64,000 bases of DNA from Zygaena filipendulae (GCA_907165275.2 OU015669.1:9136501-9200500); one strand, 5' to 3'. Shown: positions 1-12,425, counted from the stretch's first letter. The notes: generated by a model from the sequence alone, not told the origin. Program-made: numbers and translations.

Positions 1-78
1 TATTCAATCGAGTTATTCGCGAATAGCCGTAGCTAATCCCTTCAAGAAAAAATGTATCAAGATAATAATATTGAAAAA

Positions 79-255
79 AAAATAACCTATGTCCTTCTCT
101 GTACCCCTGAGAACGTGCATGCCAAATTTCATCCAAATCCATTCAGCCGTTTTTGCGTGATTAAGTAACAAACATCTAAACATCCAAACATCTAAACATC
201 CAAACATCCAAACATCCAAACATCCACACTTTCACATTTATAATATTAGTAGGAT
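79..255 (-). mobile_element. Helitron-like short repeat (family A), end-truncated
   Basis: Family A in plus orientation opens CTAATATTATAAATGCGAAA, runs through ACGTTGTCAGGGGTACAGAG and ATCCCGGAATTCCCGCGGGA, and closes with a GCGGGTGAAACCGC hairpin and CAGCTAGT. A 3' hairpin plus CTAG fits non-autonomous Helitrons, and I recall Lep1-type elements from Lepidoptera. This copy lacks the CTAG end and carries repeated AAACATCC units. Confidence 0.7.
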
Positions 256-803
256 GTTAACTGCGAAAGTACCTACTAGGAGTACTAGATACCAAATTTA
301 ATCGTTCGCTAGCATTATTTGAATATTTTTCAAAATTGTTTTAAAAGCCTCCAAAATTCACTCTACTTATAGTCGTTGAAATCTTTTATACTAAGAAAAT
401 TACATGGAACCAAATAACTGTCTAATTATAAATTTAATTTGTTTTTGTGTGTTTAAATACATAAAATATTTATAATCATGCTCCCTATTATGTAGGGTAC
501 TAGATATTCTCCTCAGTTTTAAGTTAGTTTATAAGGAAAACCGTGTTCGACCGAACCGGCAAAGTGAAAATATAAACTGCCCGAAAACTCTTTAACTGTG
601 CTTTGCCTTCATTAACTTGTCCCTGCAAGTGAGTAGCGATAAATCGCTGCGAATGTTTTCGTACTCATCCGTTGTAACCAGATCATGAACTCACTAGTGA
701 CGTATGTTGTTTTTTTTTTTAATTAATAGATAAAAATTTTTTCGGTATGGAATTTAAAAGTAAGAATTTTGGATCAAATACCAGTGTCAAATTAATTGCA
801 TAT

Positions 804-993
804 ACTAGCTGTTCTCCGCGGTTTTACCCGTGGAAATTTTGGAGATCGTGTATGTACCCTATGTACTCTGTACCTCTGACAACCGCGTGTGTACAAAATT
901 TTCATGATGATTGCTGGAGCCGTTACGGCGTGTAAGGGTAACAGACAAACAAACAGATAGGCAGACTGACAGAGTTACTTTTGTATTTATAAT
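804..993 (-). mobile_element. family A, full length
   Basis: CTAGCTGTTCTCCGCGG end intact; CAGACAAACAAACAGA at the other side. A 62-residue open frame starting at 747 is a by-product. Confidence 0.8.
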
Positions 994-1561
994 ACCAGAC
1001 CACGATCATTGAATGTCACTTCAATATTGAAAAAGCTTAGGTACAGGGTGCTGCTTAATAAAACACGTCTGCTTGTAACCGAATTTAATTTCGAACAATG
1101 AAGCGGATAACGGATTTAATATATTGATTCAGTAACTACCTACCAATGATATATTACTTACAATGTCATTGCTACCTACCTATTCATTATATTTTGTTAC
1201 CCACATACATTACAACTATTCTGTCACACCCTGTACAACAGATCGTATTAATAGCTGAATGAAAATTAAAATATGCAGTAATTATCGAATACCAAACTTA
1301 ACAAGAAGGTCATTGATGCGTAATTATAATAATTATTTATCGATATAACGAAATAATCGTAAGATTATCGCATTAATACATCGAGTTGTATTTGATTAAT
1401 GGTAACAGATAGAGCAGCTGGTTGTATGTCATGTGAAGTTGCAAACACGTCACGATTAAGAGAAAATGAGTTTAAGTACTGTCATTCACTTTATTATCTG
1501 ACGCAAATCGCATTGAAATGTTAAAGTTAAAAAAGTAATTTTATCTATAAGTACCTACTTA

Positions 1562-1746
1562 CATACTAATTCATAAATGTGAATGTGTTTGTTTGTTGAG
1601 CTTTTACGTCTGAACTATTCAACAAATCATTGTAATATTTCTTATAAACGTTCTTAAGGGTACACAAAAGGATATAGAGTTATTTTTATCCCAGAATTCT
1701 CGAGGTAAAACCGAAATTAACCTAAGTTAAACTGCGTGGAACAGTT
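1562..1746 (+). mobile_element. family A, diverged
   Basis: The hairpin is degraded to AACTGCGTGGAACAG. A separate stub of the 3' end (GTGAAACCGCGGGGATCACC) lies at 1,907-1,935. Confidence 0.65.
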
Positions 1747-2449
1747 ACATACGGATAATATCGAAGTGTCTGTCTAGATAACATCGAAATAACTGCCTTC
1801 TTCGGGCATAACGGTATGTATTTCATGAAATTTTATAAATACCTACAATCTCCATGAAGTCCATGAATAAGATATTTCCTTCCTCCAAAATGTAAATAAT
1901 TAAGTGAAAGTGAAACCGCGGGGATCACCTAGTTTAAATTAATTATAAGTAGTTAATCTATACTTATAATAAGTAAGATGTTTGTTACACAACGTAGCTA
2001 GTTTTAACAGGTTCTTAGAAGGAATTACAGGTTCAAAAATGGCGGTAAAGAGGATTAATTAGGTACTGGGTTTAATTTTTTTTTTTTCGAATATCGAAAC
2101 AAGGAGGTTTGTTTTTTACTTTGCCAGTAATAAATTCGCCATAAGCTTAAATAGTCCGGTTCAGTTATAATCTTTGGTTACATAAAAGTAAAATTACATG
2201 TATAGCTTCCAAGTACATAATGACTGGTTGATTCATCAATGACCCCGGACAAACTGCTGGGTCTAGAACCTTGAATAGAATTCCTTTTTTTTATTAGAGG
2301 TACAAGTAGGTACTAAGTAAAGATTAACTTTTAAGTTAGAGGCATGGAAATCATTGAAAATGGAAATGAAAATATTTATTAACAAAAAGAAAATAACAAT
2401 GTAAGATATATCCGTTCGGCCCACACTAGGAAAATCCTGTATCGTGGGT

Positions 2450-2605
2450 GCCCGCCATTGACCTGGTGGACAAATATAGAAAGAGACCTCAAGCAAGCCC
2501 AATTGCCGGATCCGACAACGCAAGACAGGTGCTCTTGGCGCAAAAATGTGAGGAGACCCGACCCCAAATAATGGGATCAGGGGCGGAAGAAGAAGAAGTT
2601 TTACA
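2450..2605 (+). mobile_element. 3' end of a LINE, degraded reverse-transcriptase reading frame
   Basis: One plus-strand frame reads DLKQAQLPDPTTQDRCSWRK and then VRRPDPK-stop-W. The order QDR-x-x-WR-(K/x)-(V/L)-x-R-x-DP at the C terminus is typical of insect non-LTR retrotransposon ORF2 ends (RTE-like, from memory). A GAAGAAGAAG tail follows. The upstream frame is shifted, so it is dead. Confidence 0.65.
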
Positions 2606-3783
2606 GATGTCGCTCGATTGACATGGAAGTTTACAATTAAATTATTGGAAGTTTACAATTATTTGATAACTTCTTTCAGGTACCTAAAGAAATACGTTTT
2701 TCTGGGTTACTAATATACCTCTTAAGTGGAAAAGATGAATCACTGGTGTAACAGCGAGAAGGAATCAGCTAGTTACCTGTTAATAAAATAAACAACAACA
2801 AAATAACACTGTCAGTTTTGTTCCGTCGGTATAATATTTTTTACTCATTTACTTTTATTAATCAAGTCCATTAGGATTCAAACTAACCACTCTCTATAAG
2901 TTAAGTTATATCATTTGCATTTTTTGGTCAAGTTACCACTAAAAATTTTTCTTTAGTGAGTTCATTTAATTTTGACAAAAAATTAAATGTGATAAAAAAT
3001 CATTCAATATATCTATCATAGAAAAGATATTATTTCATTAGTAGATATTAATATTTGTTAATTCGTTTAAATGGAAATTGATCGGTGAATATTTGTAGGT
3101 ATCTTAAGGAAAAAACTAAATTTTGACGATAACAGGTAGGTACCTACCTACTAGCAGAAAAGTTGAAAACAAAAAAACTTTAAAACAAGTGCCTGTCAAA
3201 CGTGACCTTTTTTTGTCATAAAATTAGAATTGCTATACTATAAGTAGCTTTTTATGAACAATATGACTAAAATTTTATTTTCTCCTGTTATCCTTTCATA
3301 GGCAGGTGGCAACATTGCAGAATAATCATCAAATATTAAGAAGTGTCTCCTATTATATCCTATTTTATTTTACTTCATTATATTCCTACCAATGAGTTTT
3401 TTAATGAAATGTCTAAGCAAATATGAGCTTCTAAAAAACAGCATTTTACCAATCATTTGTCTACAACTAGCTCTGCGCATGATCTATGCACGCAATGATT
3501 TATAGATCAATGGAATGATTTATATTTTACATGTCGTTTCTTCAGTTTTTTACCATCTTATTGATGTTTAGAAACCGTGACCGTCAATTGTTTTTCCTAT
3601 ATCATTCTCCGAAGTTGGCAAATGATAATAATGCAAATGTAGACATTCGAACGCACTCGTTCGTGTATTCACAAAAACACTGGATGGTGATTAATTGAAC
3701 GCATTAGTAAATATGACGAGATAATTTTCTAAAGATTCGTTCAATAATTGTAATTAAATAAAAATTAACCTTATACTTGTATA
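2606..3783. other. no gene seen
   Basis: AT-rich DNA with short GTAGGTACCTAC-type repeats; no repeat family or conserved-looking block recognised. Confidence 0.5.
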
Positions 3784-3942
3784 GTCAGCTGATGCCCGCG
3801 GCTTCGCTCGCGTCAGAGTAGTTATCAATAAATTTTCTATCAACAGTAACAGGAATATTACGTTAATAACATTCCTGAACCCCTGGCAATACAAAATTTC
3901 ACGATAATTGGTTCAGTAGTTAGTAGTTAACAAACAAACGCA
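3784..3942 (-). mobile_element. family A, variant hairpin
   Basis: The hairpin reads CCCGCGGCTTCGCTCGCGT rather than the usual TTTCACC loop. Confidence 0.7.
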
Positions 3943-3957
3943 TATTTTAATATGAAA

Positions 3958-4160
3958 TACTAACTGTTCTCCGCGATTTCAGCCGCAATAATTTTGGAGT
4001 CCCCGCGGAATAAAAAGTACGTTGCCCTATGAGCTTATCTGTACCCCTGATAACGCATGCAAAATTTCGTGATAGCTCGTTTAGTAGTTGAGGTGTGAAA
4101 GTGTGAAAAACAAATAAACACAATAAATGATCTCACGTTTGCATTTATAAATAGTAAGGA
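3958..4160 (-). mobile_element. family A
   Basis: It begins CTAACTGTTCTCCGCG and ends GCATTTATAAATAGTAAGGA, directly beside the previous copy. Confidence 0.8.
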
Positions 4161-4527
4161 TTACGATATTTGTGTCCGTAAAAAATAATAACAACAATAG
4201 ATTGGATTGACACACACGACGTTGACTGAGCAGAGCTTGTACGGCTTTAGTCGAGGCCGCTCGAACTAATCTCGTAAGATGAGTTGACCTATGAATGTTT
4301 TGAATCGGGCAACTGGATCCCACTGATAAATTTCATGATTTGTACCTTTATACCTATTCACTAACAAAAGTGTTTAACAATAGCTTTACGAAAACAGCAA
4401 TGCAACCATAAAAAGCACAAATGTTTTGCGCTCAAGTGCAGTCGAATGTCAACTTGTCGGACGGTTTTCAAATAATTCATGCACAGGTACGTTTTCATAA
4501 GTAGGTACCACATACTTATGATGCACT

Positions 4528-4741
4528 AGTTGTGTCCCGCGGTTTCACCCGCGTTAGTTTCAGAGCTCCCGCGGGAATTCCGGGATAAAAAGTACCCTAT
4601 GTGTTAATCTGATGTATAAACTATATTATTGTAAAGTTTCATTTAAATCCATCCAGTAGTTTTTGCATGAAAGAGTAACAAACATCCATCCATCCATCCA
4701 TACATACTTACAGACTTTCGCGTTTATAATATTAGTAGGAT
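4528..4741 (-). mobile_element. family A, ATCC-repeat subfamily
   Basis: Near-intact copy with (CATC)n at about 4,682 and the subfamily mark TTAATCTGATGTATAAACTA, shared with 7,736-7,930 and 14,708-14,930. Confidence 0.8.
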
Positions 4742-4794
4742 TCTAAACATTCAGAGTAAACACCTATGTCCAATACATAATCGCTTACCGTGAT

Positions 4795-4880
4795 GTGTTC
4801 GAACCGGCGGTTCGAACCAGCGACACCTGGCGTTGCAGTCAAGTTTATATTTACACTACACCAGCGGTGCTGTCAAATTA
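4795..4880 (-). mobile_element. SINE type 3 head fragment
   Basis: The minus strand reads CCGCTGGTGTAGTGTAAAT, then CAGGTGTCGCTGGTTCGAAC, similar to the tRNA-like head at 41.3 kb. The body is missing. Confidence 0.5.
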
Positions 4881-5079
4881 AAAGTTCGATTTCCTTTTTT
4901 TCTCCAATGTAAGAACTTCATACGTTCAAAATACACAAAATAAGCTCCTCCATATCTTAATTGCTTCATACAATCTTATAATTGCATCGGAATTACAAAT
5001 TAAAAATACAGAAGCGGTTGTTTAAACGGTGTTCGATCTACGAAAGTTTATTCGGAGGCGGTATTTTACGACTTTTAGT

Positions 5080-5258
5080 AGTCTATACTAATATTATGAA
5101 GAGGAACGATTCGTTTGTTTTGTTTGTTACGATTTAACTCAAAAACTGCTGGACCGATTTCGAAAATTCTTTAACCATTCGAAAGCTACATTATCCCTGG
5201 ACAACGTGGGTGGGAACTCCGAAATCACCGTAGGTGAAACCGCGGGGAATAGCTTAAA
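5080..5258 (+). mobile_element. family A, GCTACATTATC subfamily
   Basis: The middle reads CGAAAGCTACATTATCCCTG, as at 42,945-43,127. Ends GAAACCGCGGGGAATAGCTT. Confidence 0.75.
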
Positions 5259-5451
5259 AAGAGTGACTAATAAGTACGAATTCTAGTAAGTTAAAACATC
5301 ACGTGGACATGCTGAATCATTGAAGCTGGGTGCATTGAATTAAATAATTGTAGCATTCTGAAGTAATTTTTAAAATCTGTTCAGTAGTTGAGTTTTATCT
5401 ATTACGAAAATAAATCTTTTATCTTTCTATATAATATTAGTGTATTATATA

Positions 5452-5640
5452 TATACTAGGTTTCACCCACTACCGCCTAAATTAGGAAACTACACGTAGG
5501 TACGTATATAAACCTTCCTCTTGAATCACTCTATCTATTGGTGAAAATCGCATGAAAATCCGTTCTGTTGTCTTTGAGTTTACCGCGAACCGACTGACAG
5601 ACAGACACGGCCAAGGATTTTGTTCTATAATTGATAATAT
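5452..5640 (-). mobile_element. family A, GCATGAAAATCCG subfamily
   Basis: Shares AATCACTCTATCTATTGGTG and CGCATGAAAATCCGTT with 44,335 and 53,592. The hairpin end is worn. Confidence 0.7.
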
Positions 5641-6192
5641 ATACTTGACTTACTTGAAGTACTAATTGTAAGTAATTATTTTAAAATGCCGCATCCATTA
5701 ATTTTTAATATTCTTCATGCAAACACACATTTCATAGTAGGTACTAATAACAAGATAATGTGTCGGTATATCTTTGTCTATTTGACTTTATTCTGTAGGA
5801 ACGACCTGCCAAATTACGAGAGCTTCTATGTTCCATGATTTCTAAACTTTTTCATACAGAATTCAAAGAATTAGAAGCAACAAGAGAGGTCAGCTGCAAC
5901 TGGTTATTATCATAGCGGTTTAATGTACTAAATGAGCACGACGAATCGTTCAATGCGGCGCCTTTGATGTGTGAAGCGGCGATTACAAAGGGTATTTAAA
6001 AGTTGGATTTTGTTTCTGAGCTATGAAATAAGTATTTATTTTAACTGTAAATTTTTTTGTGACTTTTTCATGGTTACTAAACATGTAAATTATTCTCGCC
6101 ATATTTACAAAATAACAAAAGTTATGACCAACAATTCAAGTAATCCCTAGTAATAAATGCGATTGTGATGTTGTTTGTTTGTTTTTTGAATT

Positions 6193-6390
6193 TCACATAC
6201 CCCACGGTTTCACCTGCGTTAATTTCACAGTTTCCCCGGGAATTCCGAGCTAAAAGTACACTGTGTTCTTTTCTGTATCTCTGAATAGTTGTATATAAAA
6301 TTTCATAGTGATCGGTTGAGTAATAAAGGCGTGAAAACGTAAGAAACAAACAAACCCACAGACGAATTTACAAAATTACAATACCTACCT
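6193..6390 (-). mobile_element. family A, CTAG end lost
   Basis: The hairpin CACGGTTTCACCTGCG and core TTTCCCCGGGAATTCCGAG are readable. Confidence 0.75.
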
Positions 6391-6438
6391 ATTAGGTTTA
6401 ACAAAGAGTTACATAGGTTACTGTTCATTTCTGTAATA

Positions 6439-6497
6439 GACCAAGATCCCAGAGCAATCAGACATAACTTATGTCTGATTGCTCTGAGATCTTGGTC
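6439..6497. repeat. 59-bp near-perfect palindrome
   Basis: Two 29-base arms, outer part GACCAAGATC and inner part AGCAATCAGACATAA, surround a single central base (6,468) with one mismatch. The lack of a loop argues against a microRNA precursor. It ends 36 bp before a family B MITE. Confidence 0.8.
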
Positions 6498-6533
6498 CAT
6501 AAAAAGAGTTCACGAGAGAATTCGGAATTAAAA

Positions 6534-6864
6534 AATGGGCATGATGACTAAATTTGAATTTTTTGTCCGTCTTGTAGGTGCATAAAAATTATTGAACAAG
6601 TATTTTTCCTTTTTTTACGTAATCAAAATATAATTGCGTCGATACATTGAGTTGAAATTCTTTGTGACATCACCCCACACTTTATAGTTAGTTATAACGT
6701 CGCGACCTCCCACTTCTAAACTTCGATGCGTTTTATATAGGTAGGTGTAAGTATTTAATTATTTTTTCAATAATTCGGAAAAAAAACGTTTCTATTATTT
6801 TTTTACTATCAAACTGACGAAATCAATTGAATTTTGATTTTTATACCTTGTCGTTACGCCCATT
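6534..6864 (-). mobile_element. MITE family B, decayed copy
   Basis: Family B is about 300-335 bp with imperfect terminal inverted repeats CAATRGGSATGTTGACTA plus AGTCCGTC, AT-rich arms, and a centre normally holding two TGACGTCA octamers about 25-55 bp apart. This copy has both termini, but the centre has decayed to GTGACATCAC and GTCGCGACC. Confidence 0.7.
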
Positions 6865-7735
6865 GTTCAGAAGAAGTTGGTCAGTTAAAAAAAGGTTTTT
6901 TTAATCGCTTGCCCTGCCCTAGCCCTACTTTTTTTTGTAAAACAAAAATAACTGCATATTATGTCGCAAGTTCGCAACACATTCGCTTGTCTTGACTTTT
7001 TCTCTTTGTCACTCAAATCACACTCGACCATACACTGACAATTCGACTAAATTGTAAACACAATTAAACTAACATTGTAACGGATAATCACAAGATACGA
7101 TAAACTTATTTAACTTTTATTTAACTTTAACTTGCGTTCACAATTCCGCACCTATTACAAGAAAAAGGCGTGGATGCTACTTGAATATTTACTGTGGGTA
7201 TTATTTTTAAGAAAGTTATATTTTAACGACACTCCGGTGTTTAATTATTATTCAATGAATAATAAATGATAATTTGGTTTTTGTTAATTGTTGTATTTTT
7301 GAAGGGTTTTTATTTTAATTAACTACCTACTTGTGTCTCGATTCAGTTTAAGGATTCAAAGTTTGTTTAAATATTAATATGCAAATAACCACTAGTTTCA
7401 TATGAGATTAGTCGAAAAAGGGATGTAACAAGCCTGAAGTATACAACCTCGTTGACAACTTTTACTTAAATTTCTATTGTCTAAAAAAAATTAAGCTTAT
7501 TTTATGTTATCATCAGCTTAGAGGTATAATGCAGCCTATATTGTTGATCAGAGATCACCTGAATCAAAAACCAAGGGCAAAAACCAAGCATAAAATACCT
7601 ATGTATCGTGATTTGTACCTATAGGTATTTTATGAAAAGTCTTGAAAAAAAATTTATTTGCAAAATATTACGTACCACACGAATGACTCAAACAAAAAAC
7701 TGGAGAATTTTTTACTGAATCGTCCATATTATAAA
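6865..7735. other. no gene seen
   Basis: AT-rich single-copy-looking sequence without features I can name. Confidence 0.5.
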
Positions 7736-7930
7736 TATCCTTACTAATATTATAAAAGCGAAAGCGTTACGTTACGTTACGTTAGCGTGTATGGATGGAT
7801 GTTTGTTACTCTTTCACGCAAAAACTACTGGATGGATTTAAATGAAACTGTACAATAATATAGCTTATACATCAGATTAACACATAGGGTACTTTTTATC
7901 CCAGAATTCCCGCGGGAACTCTGAACAACA
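7736..7930 (+). mobile_element. family A, ATCC-repeat subfamily, truncated 3' end
   Basis: Carries a local (GTTAC)4 expansion at 7,769-7,788 and stops after CGCGGGAACTCTGAAC, where another retroelement end begins. Confidence 0.75.
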
Positions 7931-8000
7931 AATTTTTACACACATGCGGAAGACGCCACCTCCCAAAATATGGGTCAATAAAGTTTATTATTATTTAAAC
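7930..8000 (+). mobile_element. retroelement 3' end fragment
   Basis: GGGTCAATAAAGTTTATTATT ends in TTA units directly after a truncated Helitron-like copy. It is too short to classify. Confidence 0.4.
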
Positions 8001-8278
8001 CGTAATAAAATATTTACATGAAATGTTCGAAACGTTTCATACCACATATACATAAGTGGGTATACAATCCGATTGTCAGATACGATTATTTATAGGACCG
8101 GGCATTGCGCATCGACGATCGCAAGTTAAATACCTATCTAGATGATAATATCACATAATCACCTCTTCATTATACCCATGCGTACTTACTACGTGACTTA
8201 AATATACGTAGGTAACTCCTGCCTTCCCAAACAGTGGGTAGACCCCCAGCTGACTTAAAATTTAAATAATTATAAAAC

Positions 8279-8752
8279 GAGCTGTCCCCCGCGGTTTCAC
8301 CCGCCGTAATTTTGGAGTTCCCGCAGGAATGGGCTAGTTTCCTAAATTTTCTTTTTTAGTCCGTTTTGTAGATTATTAAAAAATATTGGACACGTATTTT
8401 TTTTTTTTTATGTAACCAAAAAATAACGGAGATATATCAAGTCGAAATTTCACATGACGTAACGCCTCGCTACAGTTTGTTCGCACGTTATAGCGAGCTG
8501 TGACATCACGAGTCCCCCACCCTAAACTTTAATGCGCTTTATCTATGCATATTTCCATTATTTTAAAAAAGCAAAAAATACGTGTCTTTTATTTTTTTAT
8601 TATCTAACTGACGGACTAAATAGAATTTTGATTTTTTTACCCAGGAAACTAGCCTATTCCAATTGTCCTTCTGTGTACCTCTGAAAACGTTTATGCGAAA
8701 TTTCATGATGATCGGTCAAGCCGTTCACGCGTAATGCCTTGACAAAGAGAAA
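8279..8752 (-). mobile_element. family A split by a family B insertion
   Basis: Halves at 8,279-8,325 (CTGTCCCCCGCGGTTTCACC) and 8,661-8,752 (GTCCTTCTGTGTACCTCTGA) are separated by the MITE at 8,326-8,660, so the MITE is the younger insertion. Confidence 0.7.
8326..8660 (-). mobile_element. MITE family B, copy nested in a Helitron-like repeat
   Basis: The termini are a diverged GGAATRGGCTAGTTTCC inverted repeat. The centre keeps CATGACGTAA and GTGACATCAC, so no perfect TGACGTCA remains. It interrupts a Helitron-like copy whose halves lie at 8,279-8,325 and 8,661-8,752. Confidence 0.65.
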
Positions 8753-9104
8753 TAGGGATTAATTTTTTTTTATTATTTACGTTTCAAATCACTTAATTCT
8801 CATTCAAATAGCTGAGTCAAGGACCATTTTGTTGACAAAATATGTTATTGTTTCTTGTTTAGTTTCATTTCGTTTTTCCTTGTTTTGTTTTTATTTTTTT
8901 CTTTATTTCGTTATTATTTATTTTGTTATTCTTTAATGGTTTTAATTTATTTTGTTATTGTTTTAATTGTTTTCATTTGTGTTGTTCTGTATGTGTTAAT
9001 TTGTGTTGTGTTTCTCCTCTTGCTTAAAGCAATCTTACTTATCTTATCTTTCTTATCAAATAAATACACACAAATATCCAAATATCCAAACTTTGACATT
9101 TACA

Positions 9105-9275
9105 GTATTAGTCTGTTCGTTTGTCTCGCTAAAACTCGGGAATGGTTGCACCGATTTGGTTAATTTTGATCTAATATTTGTGGAAGTTCAGGGAAGGTTC
9201 AAAAGGTAAATTAAGCTACTTTGGAGTTCCTGCTGAATCCCGAAACTCACGAGGGTGAAACTACGCCGCGTCTCA
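9105..9275 (+). mobile_element. family A, old copy
   Basis: GTCTGTTCGTTTGTCTCGCT opening and GAGGGTGAAACTACGC hairpin remnant. Confidence 0.65.
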
Positions 9276-9559
9276 ATAAACCCAAAAAATACTGACGGGA
9301 TTTTCATGCACTTTTCACAAATTGATAAGTGATTCATGAGGAAGATTTAGGTAGGTATACAATAATATGTCAAGATTTTGTGTAAATTGGTTGAAATATA
9401 ACGATCCCAACAATAGTTGGGAGTGTCGGAAAAAAATCAAGCCTCTTACGTTGTCAGGGGTACAGAAAAAGACATACTTTTAATGGTTCCATACAATAGT
9501 TCATAAGAAAGGATGTTACTAACAGAATTGATCCATGTCGATGGTCGAATTAAATGATT

Positions 9560-9649
9560 TTTTTTTTATTTTTTTTTTTTTAATCCCAGCAGAATTTCCA
9601 AGGGTACTTAGAAATTAACGCAGGTGAAACCACGGGGAACAGCTAGTAT
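9560..9649 (+). mobile_element. family A, 3' fragment
   Basis: From AATCCCAGCAGAATTTCC to ACCACGGGGAACAGCTAGT; the 5' half is replaced by a T-rich run. Confidence 0.7.
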
Positions 9650-11224
9650 GATATAGTTATGTACCTTTGACCTATATACCTAGATATACACTTAATTTAT
9701 TCTTCTTATTTTGATTTTAATTTTAAATTTACTATTGACATAATATAGGTAATATTTGATTTTATTGATATTGATTGATATATTTACCTAATGTATGATT
9801 TGAATTTTATTATTGCCATTCTATTGTATCGTATATTTTGGTTAAGCATTATCTTAAATTAAACATTTATTTTGATGTAGTGGGAAAATATTTATAAATA
9901 TATAAAAATAATATGTTACCACAATCAATTGGAAATTTGCACGCCAACATGGCGAATATGCGGCTTATTTGTAACAATTATAACATCTTAATGTACCATA
10001 ATATTCAGCAAATAAATAAATAAATAAATTTGCTTATCACTATAACAACCATGCAGTTTTGAAAGCAAAAGAATAATTAATAATTTAATCCCAAACTTCA
10101 CTGACTCAGCGCAGGCAAAACATCGGTAATCAATCCGGTTTTGACCGCTCATTGCGGATTGTAATGACGGCAAAAACGGACGACAAACATGAATAAAAAC
10201 CGTAAAAGTTTAATACTCTTAACACATTTCAGATAATGCTTTATTTATAAGGTAAAATGAAACAAATTGTATGTTTTTATGACTATTTTGCAATAATGTA
10301 TCGTCTCTTACACTTGGGTGGGCTTTTTTGCAGGACGACTATCAACTGTGGTCTAGGAATTAATTAGGAGAGCTCACAACATTGTAACAAAACACTTTTA
10401 TAGGGGACTAGCTGTCCCCCGCGGTTTCTCCCACGGTAATTTTGGAGTTAAAAAAAAGTTAACCTTTAACAAAGAAAATAATCAATGAACATACCTTTTA
10501 ACTACTAACCTATTTTGTTAACTGTACAAATTTTCATTTTTTTTTTTCAATTTTGTTACTATAATCTTTTTCAAGCCTTTAAAATCACCTGCCAGTCTGT
10601 TATCTGTTAAAAATTGGATACATTTAGAGCCCCTTTTTGAGGTCATAAGTGTGACGTTTAATGATGAATTAAGAGAAAATTAATTAAGTATTCAAAACGT
10701 ATATTACTTATGGTCGTTTAAAAAAAAAAACAATAAAAAAATATTAAAAAACCACTGCAACTCGACTTCAAGACTTGAAGTAACTCAAAAAAGCAACATA
10801 TTTACTTCATAAGGCTTAATTGCATAAATTTTCCCGACACAGTATTAGCTACTATTGCTGTGGCGTGGTAGTTTGACGCAGAATTTGCATAATCGTAGGC
10901 AGGTACAGTCACGGAATAAATAAAATGAAATTTTAAAAAATCTTCAGGTGTACCTACTCCTATAGGTTCTGTAAAATCTCAAAAAACAATGTTGGGTCAC
11001 ACTGCAAATGAATTTTTAATTTTGTGTGGCATTAGTTGTTAATTTTAACAGAAATTTATGTTTATTATGATTATCATAGTGATTATGCATTTATATTTTT
11101 ATCCGATTAACGAACATTTTGATTACACTCCTTTGAAGTTGTGTTTAAAAAAAAGAAAAATACTGTGCATGGAATATTACCGGATCAGTTTAGCATTTAG
11201 TAGAGGTATACTGAGGAAAAAAAA
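9650..11224. other. mostly featureless
   Basis: AT-rich DNA with one family A stub at 10,407 and an AAATAAAT run near 10,010. Nothing coding. Confidence 0.5.
10407..10450 (-). mobile_element. family A, 3'-end stub
   Basis: Only ACTAGCTGTCCCCCGCGG to AATTTTGGAGTT remains. Confidence 0.65.
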
Positions 11225-11325
11225 GGTTGTTTTTATACAAAAACGTATGTCAAACTTCATAATGATCGCTTGAGTAGTTAAGGAGTAAAGAGGTAACAGA
11301 CAGTGAGTTACTTTCGCATTTAACT
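11225..11325 (-). mobile_element. family A, 5' half only
   Basis: CATAATGATCGCTTGAGTAG to GTTACTTTCGCATTTA; no hairpin end. Confidence 0.6.
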
Positions 11326-11919
11326 ACCTAGCACTTACCTACAGTATGGAATATGGATTAGTAATGAATCATGGAAGTTCGAGAGAATATTTTTCTAACC
11401 CAACTATCGCAACTGCTTCATTCTAATCCCTATTTCATTAACTTACTGTACTTCTCTTGAATACTGTAATACTTACATGTTAAAAAATATGCAGACTGTT
11501 ATTAAAATATATTTAGAATAATTAGCATTTCTGTAAATTCTAACAAAATAATATAAGAGGTAGTTAATCGAGTAAGTATTGTACTCTTAATCTATACTTA
11601 TAATAAAACTGTAGAGAAGTCAATTCTGTACATTGAATATATACTAAAAATTAATATTGGAGGATGAATGGTGATCGATACTGAAGCCAAAAATGCAATC
11701 AGTAAATTTTTTGTGTCTGTCTGTATGTGCACACATGGGTCAAAAACTACTGAAGGGATTTTAACCAAACTTGGTACGATTATATTCCATACTCCTGGGC
11801 AGGTTATAGGCTATATAACATAACGCTAAGGACACATAGGAGCTGAGCAGTGACGATAAATTGAAGCAAGTCGGATGAAAATGCGCTTTCGAGCTCTTAT
11901 CCTCGCATACGTTTACTCA

Positions 11920-12064
11920 ATCACCCAAAAACGGCTGAACGGATTCGGACAAATTTGGCATGCACGTTGTCAGGGGTGCAGAGAAGGACATAGGGTACTT
12001 TTTATACCGTAATTGCCGCGGGAACTCCGAAATCATCGCGGGGAAACCGCGGGGCACAGCTAGT
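11920..12064 (+). mobile_element. family A, well preserved 3' half
   Basis: From ACTCAATCACCCAAAAACGG to GGGGCACAGCTAGTA. Upstream, 11,700-11,830 has a second set of CTGTCTGT and AAAACTACTGAAGGGATTTT marks from another remnant. Confidence 0.75.
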
Positions 12065-12129
12065 AATAATTATTTTTTACAGTAGTACCCATATATACCT
12101 ACTATTTTAAACAGTATTACATCCATTCT

Positions 12130-12256
12130 AATTTTATAAATGCGAAGTCGGTAACTCTATCTATTTGTCTGTCTGACCTTTTTACGCATGAACTACTCAA
12201 CCGAACATCATAAAATTTTGCGTGCTCGTAGCCAGGGTTACAAAAAAGGGGATAGC
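12130..12256 (+). mobile_element. family A, 5' half, joined to an inverted copy
   Basis: From ATTTTATAAATGCGAAGTCG to AAAAAGGGGATAGCAT, where it meets the end of the next copy in opposite orientation. Confidence 0.7.
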
Positions 12257-12425
12257 ATAGCTGTGCCCCGCGGTTTCACCCGTGGTAATTTCGGAGTTCT
12301 GTATCGGAATGCAGCATTCTAATAGAAAAAGAATTGTTGAAATCGATCCAGTAGTTTTTGAGTTAAATCGTAACAAACAAACAAACAAAAAGTTAAAATC
12401 TTTTCCCTTTATAATATCAGTTTAT
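12257..12425 (-). mobile_element. family A, full length, inverted partner
   Basis: AGCTGTGCCCCGCGGTTTCA end, then AACAAACAAACAAACAAAAAG near the 5' end. Boundary with the previous copy is sharp. Confidence 0.8.

Noticed and set aside
747..935. 62-residue frame with a Cys/Tyr-rich sequence
   Set aside because: Most of it lies inside a Helitron-like repeat.
6439..6497. MicroRNA precursor
   Set aside because: The arms are perfect but there is no loop, and a Drosha/Dicer substrate needs one; a DNA palindrome is more likely.
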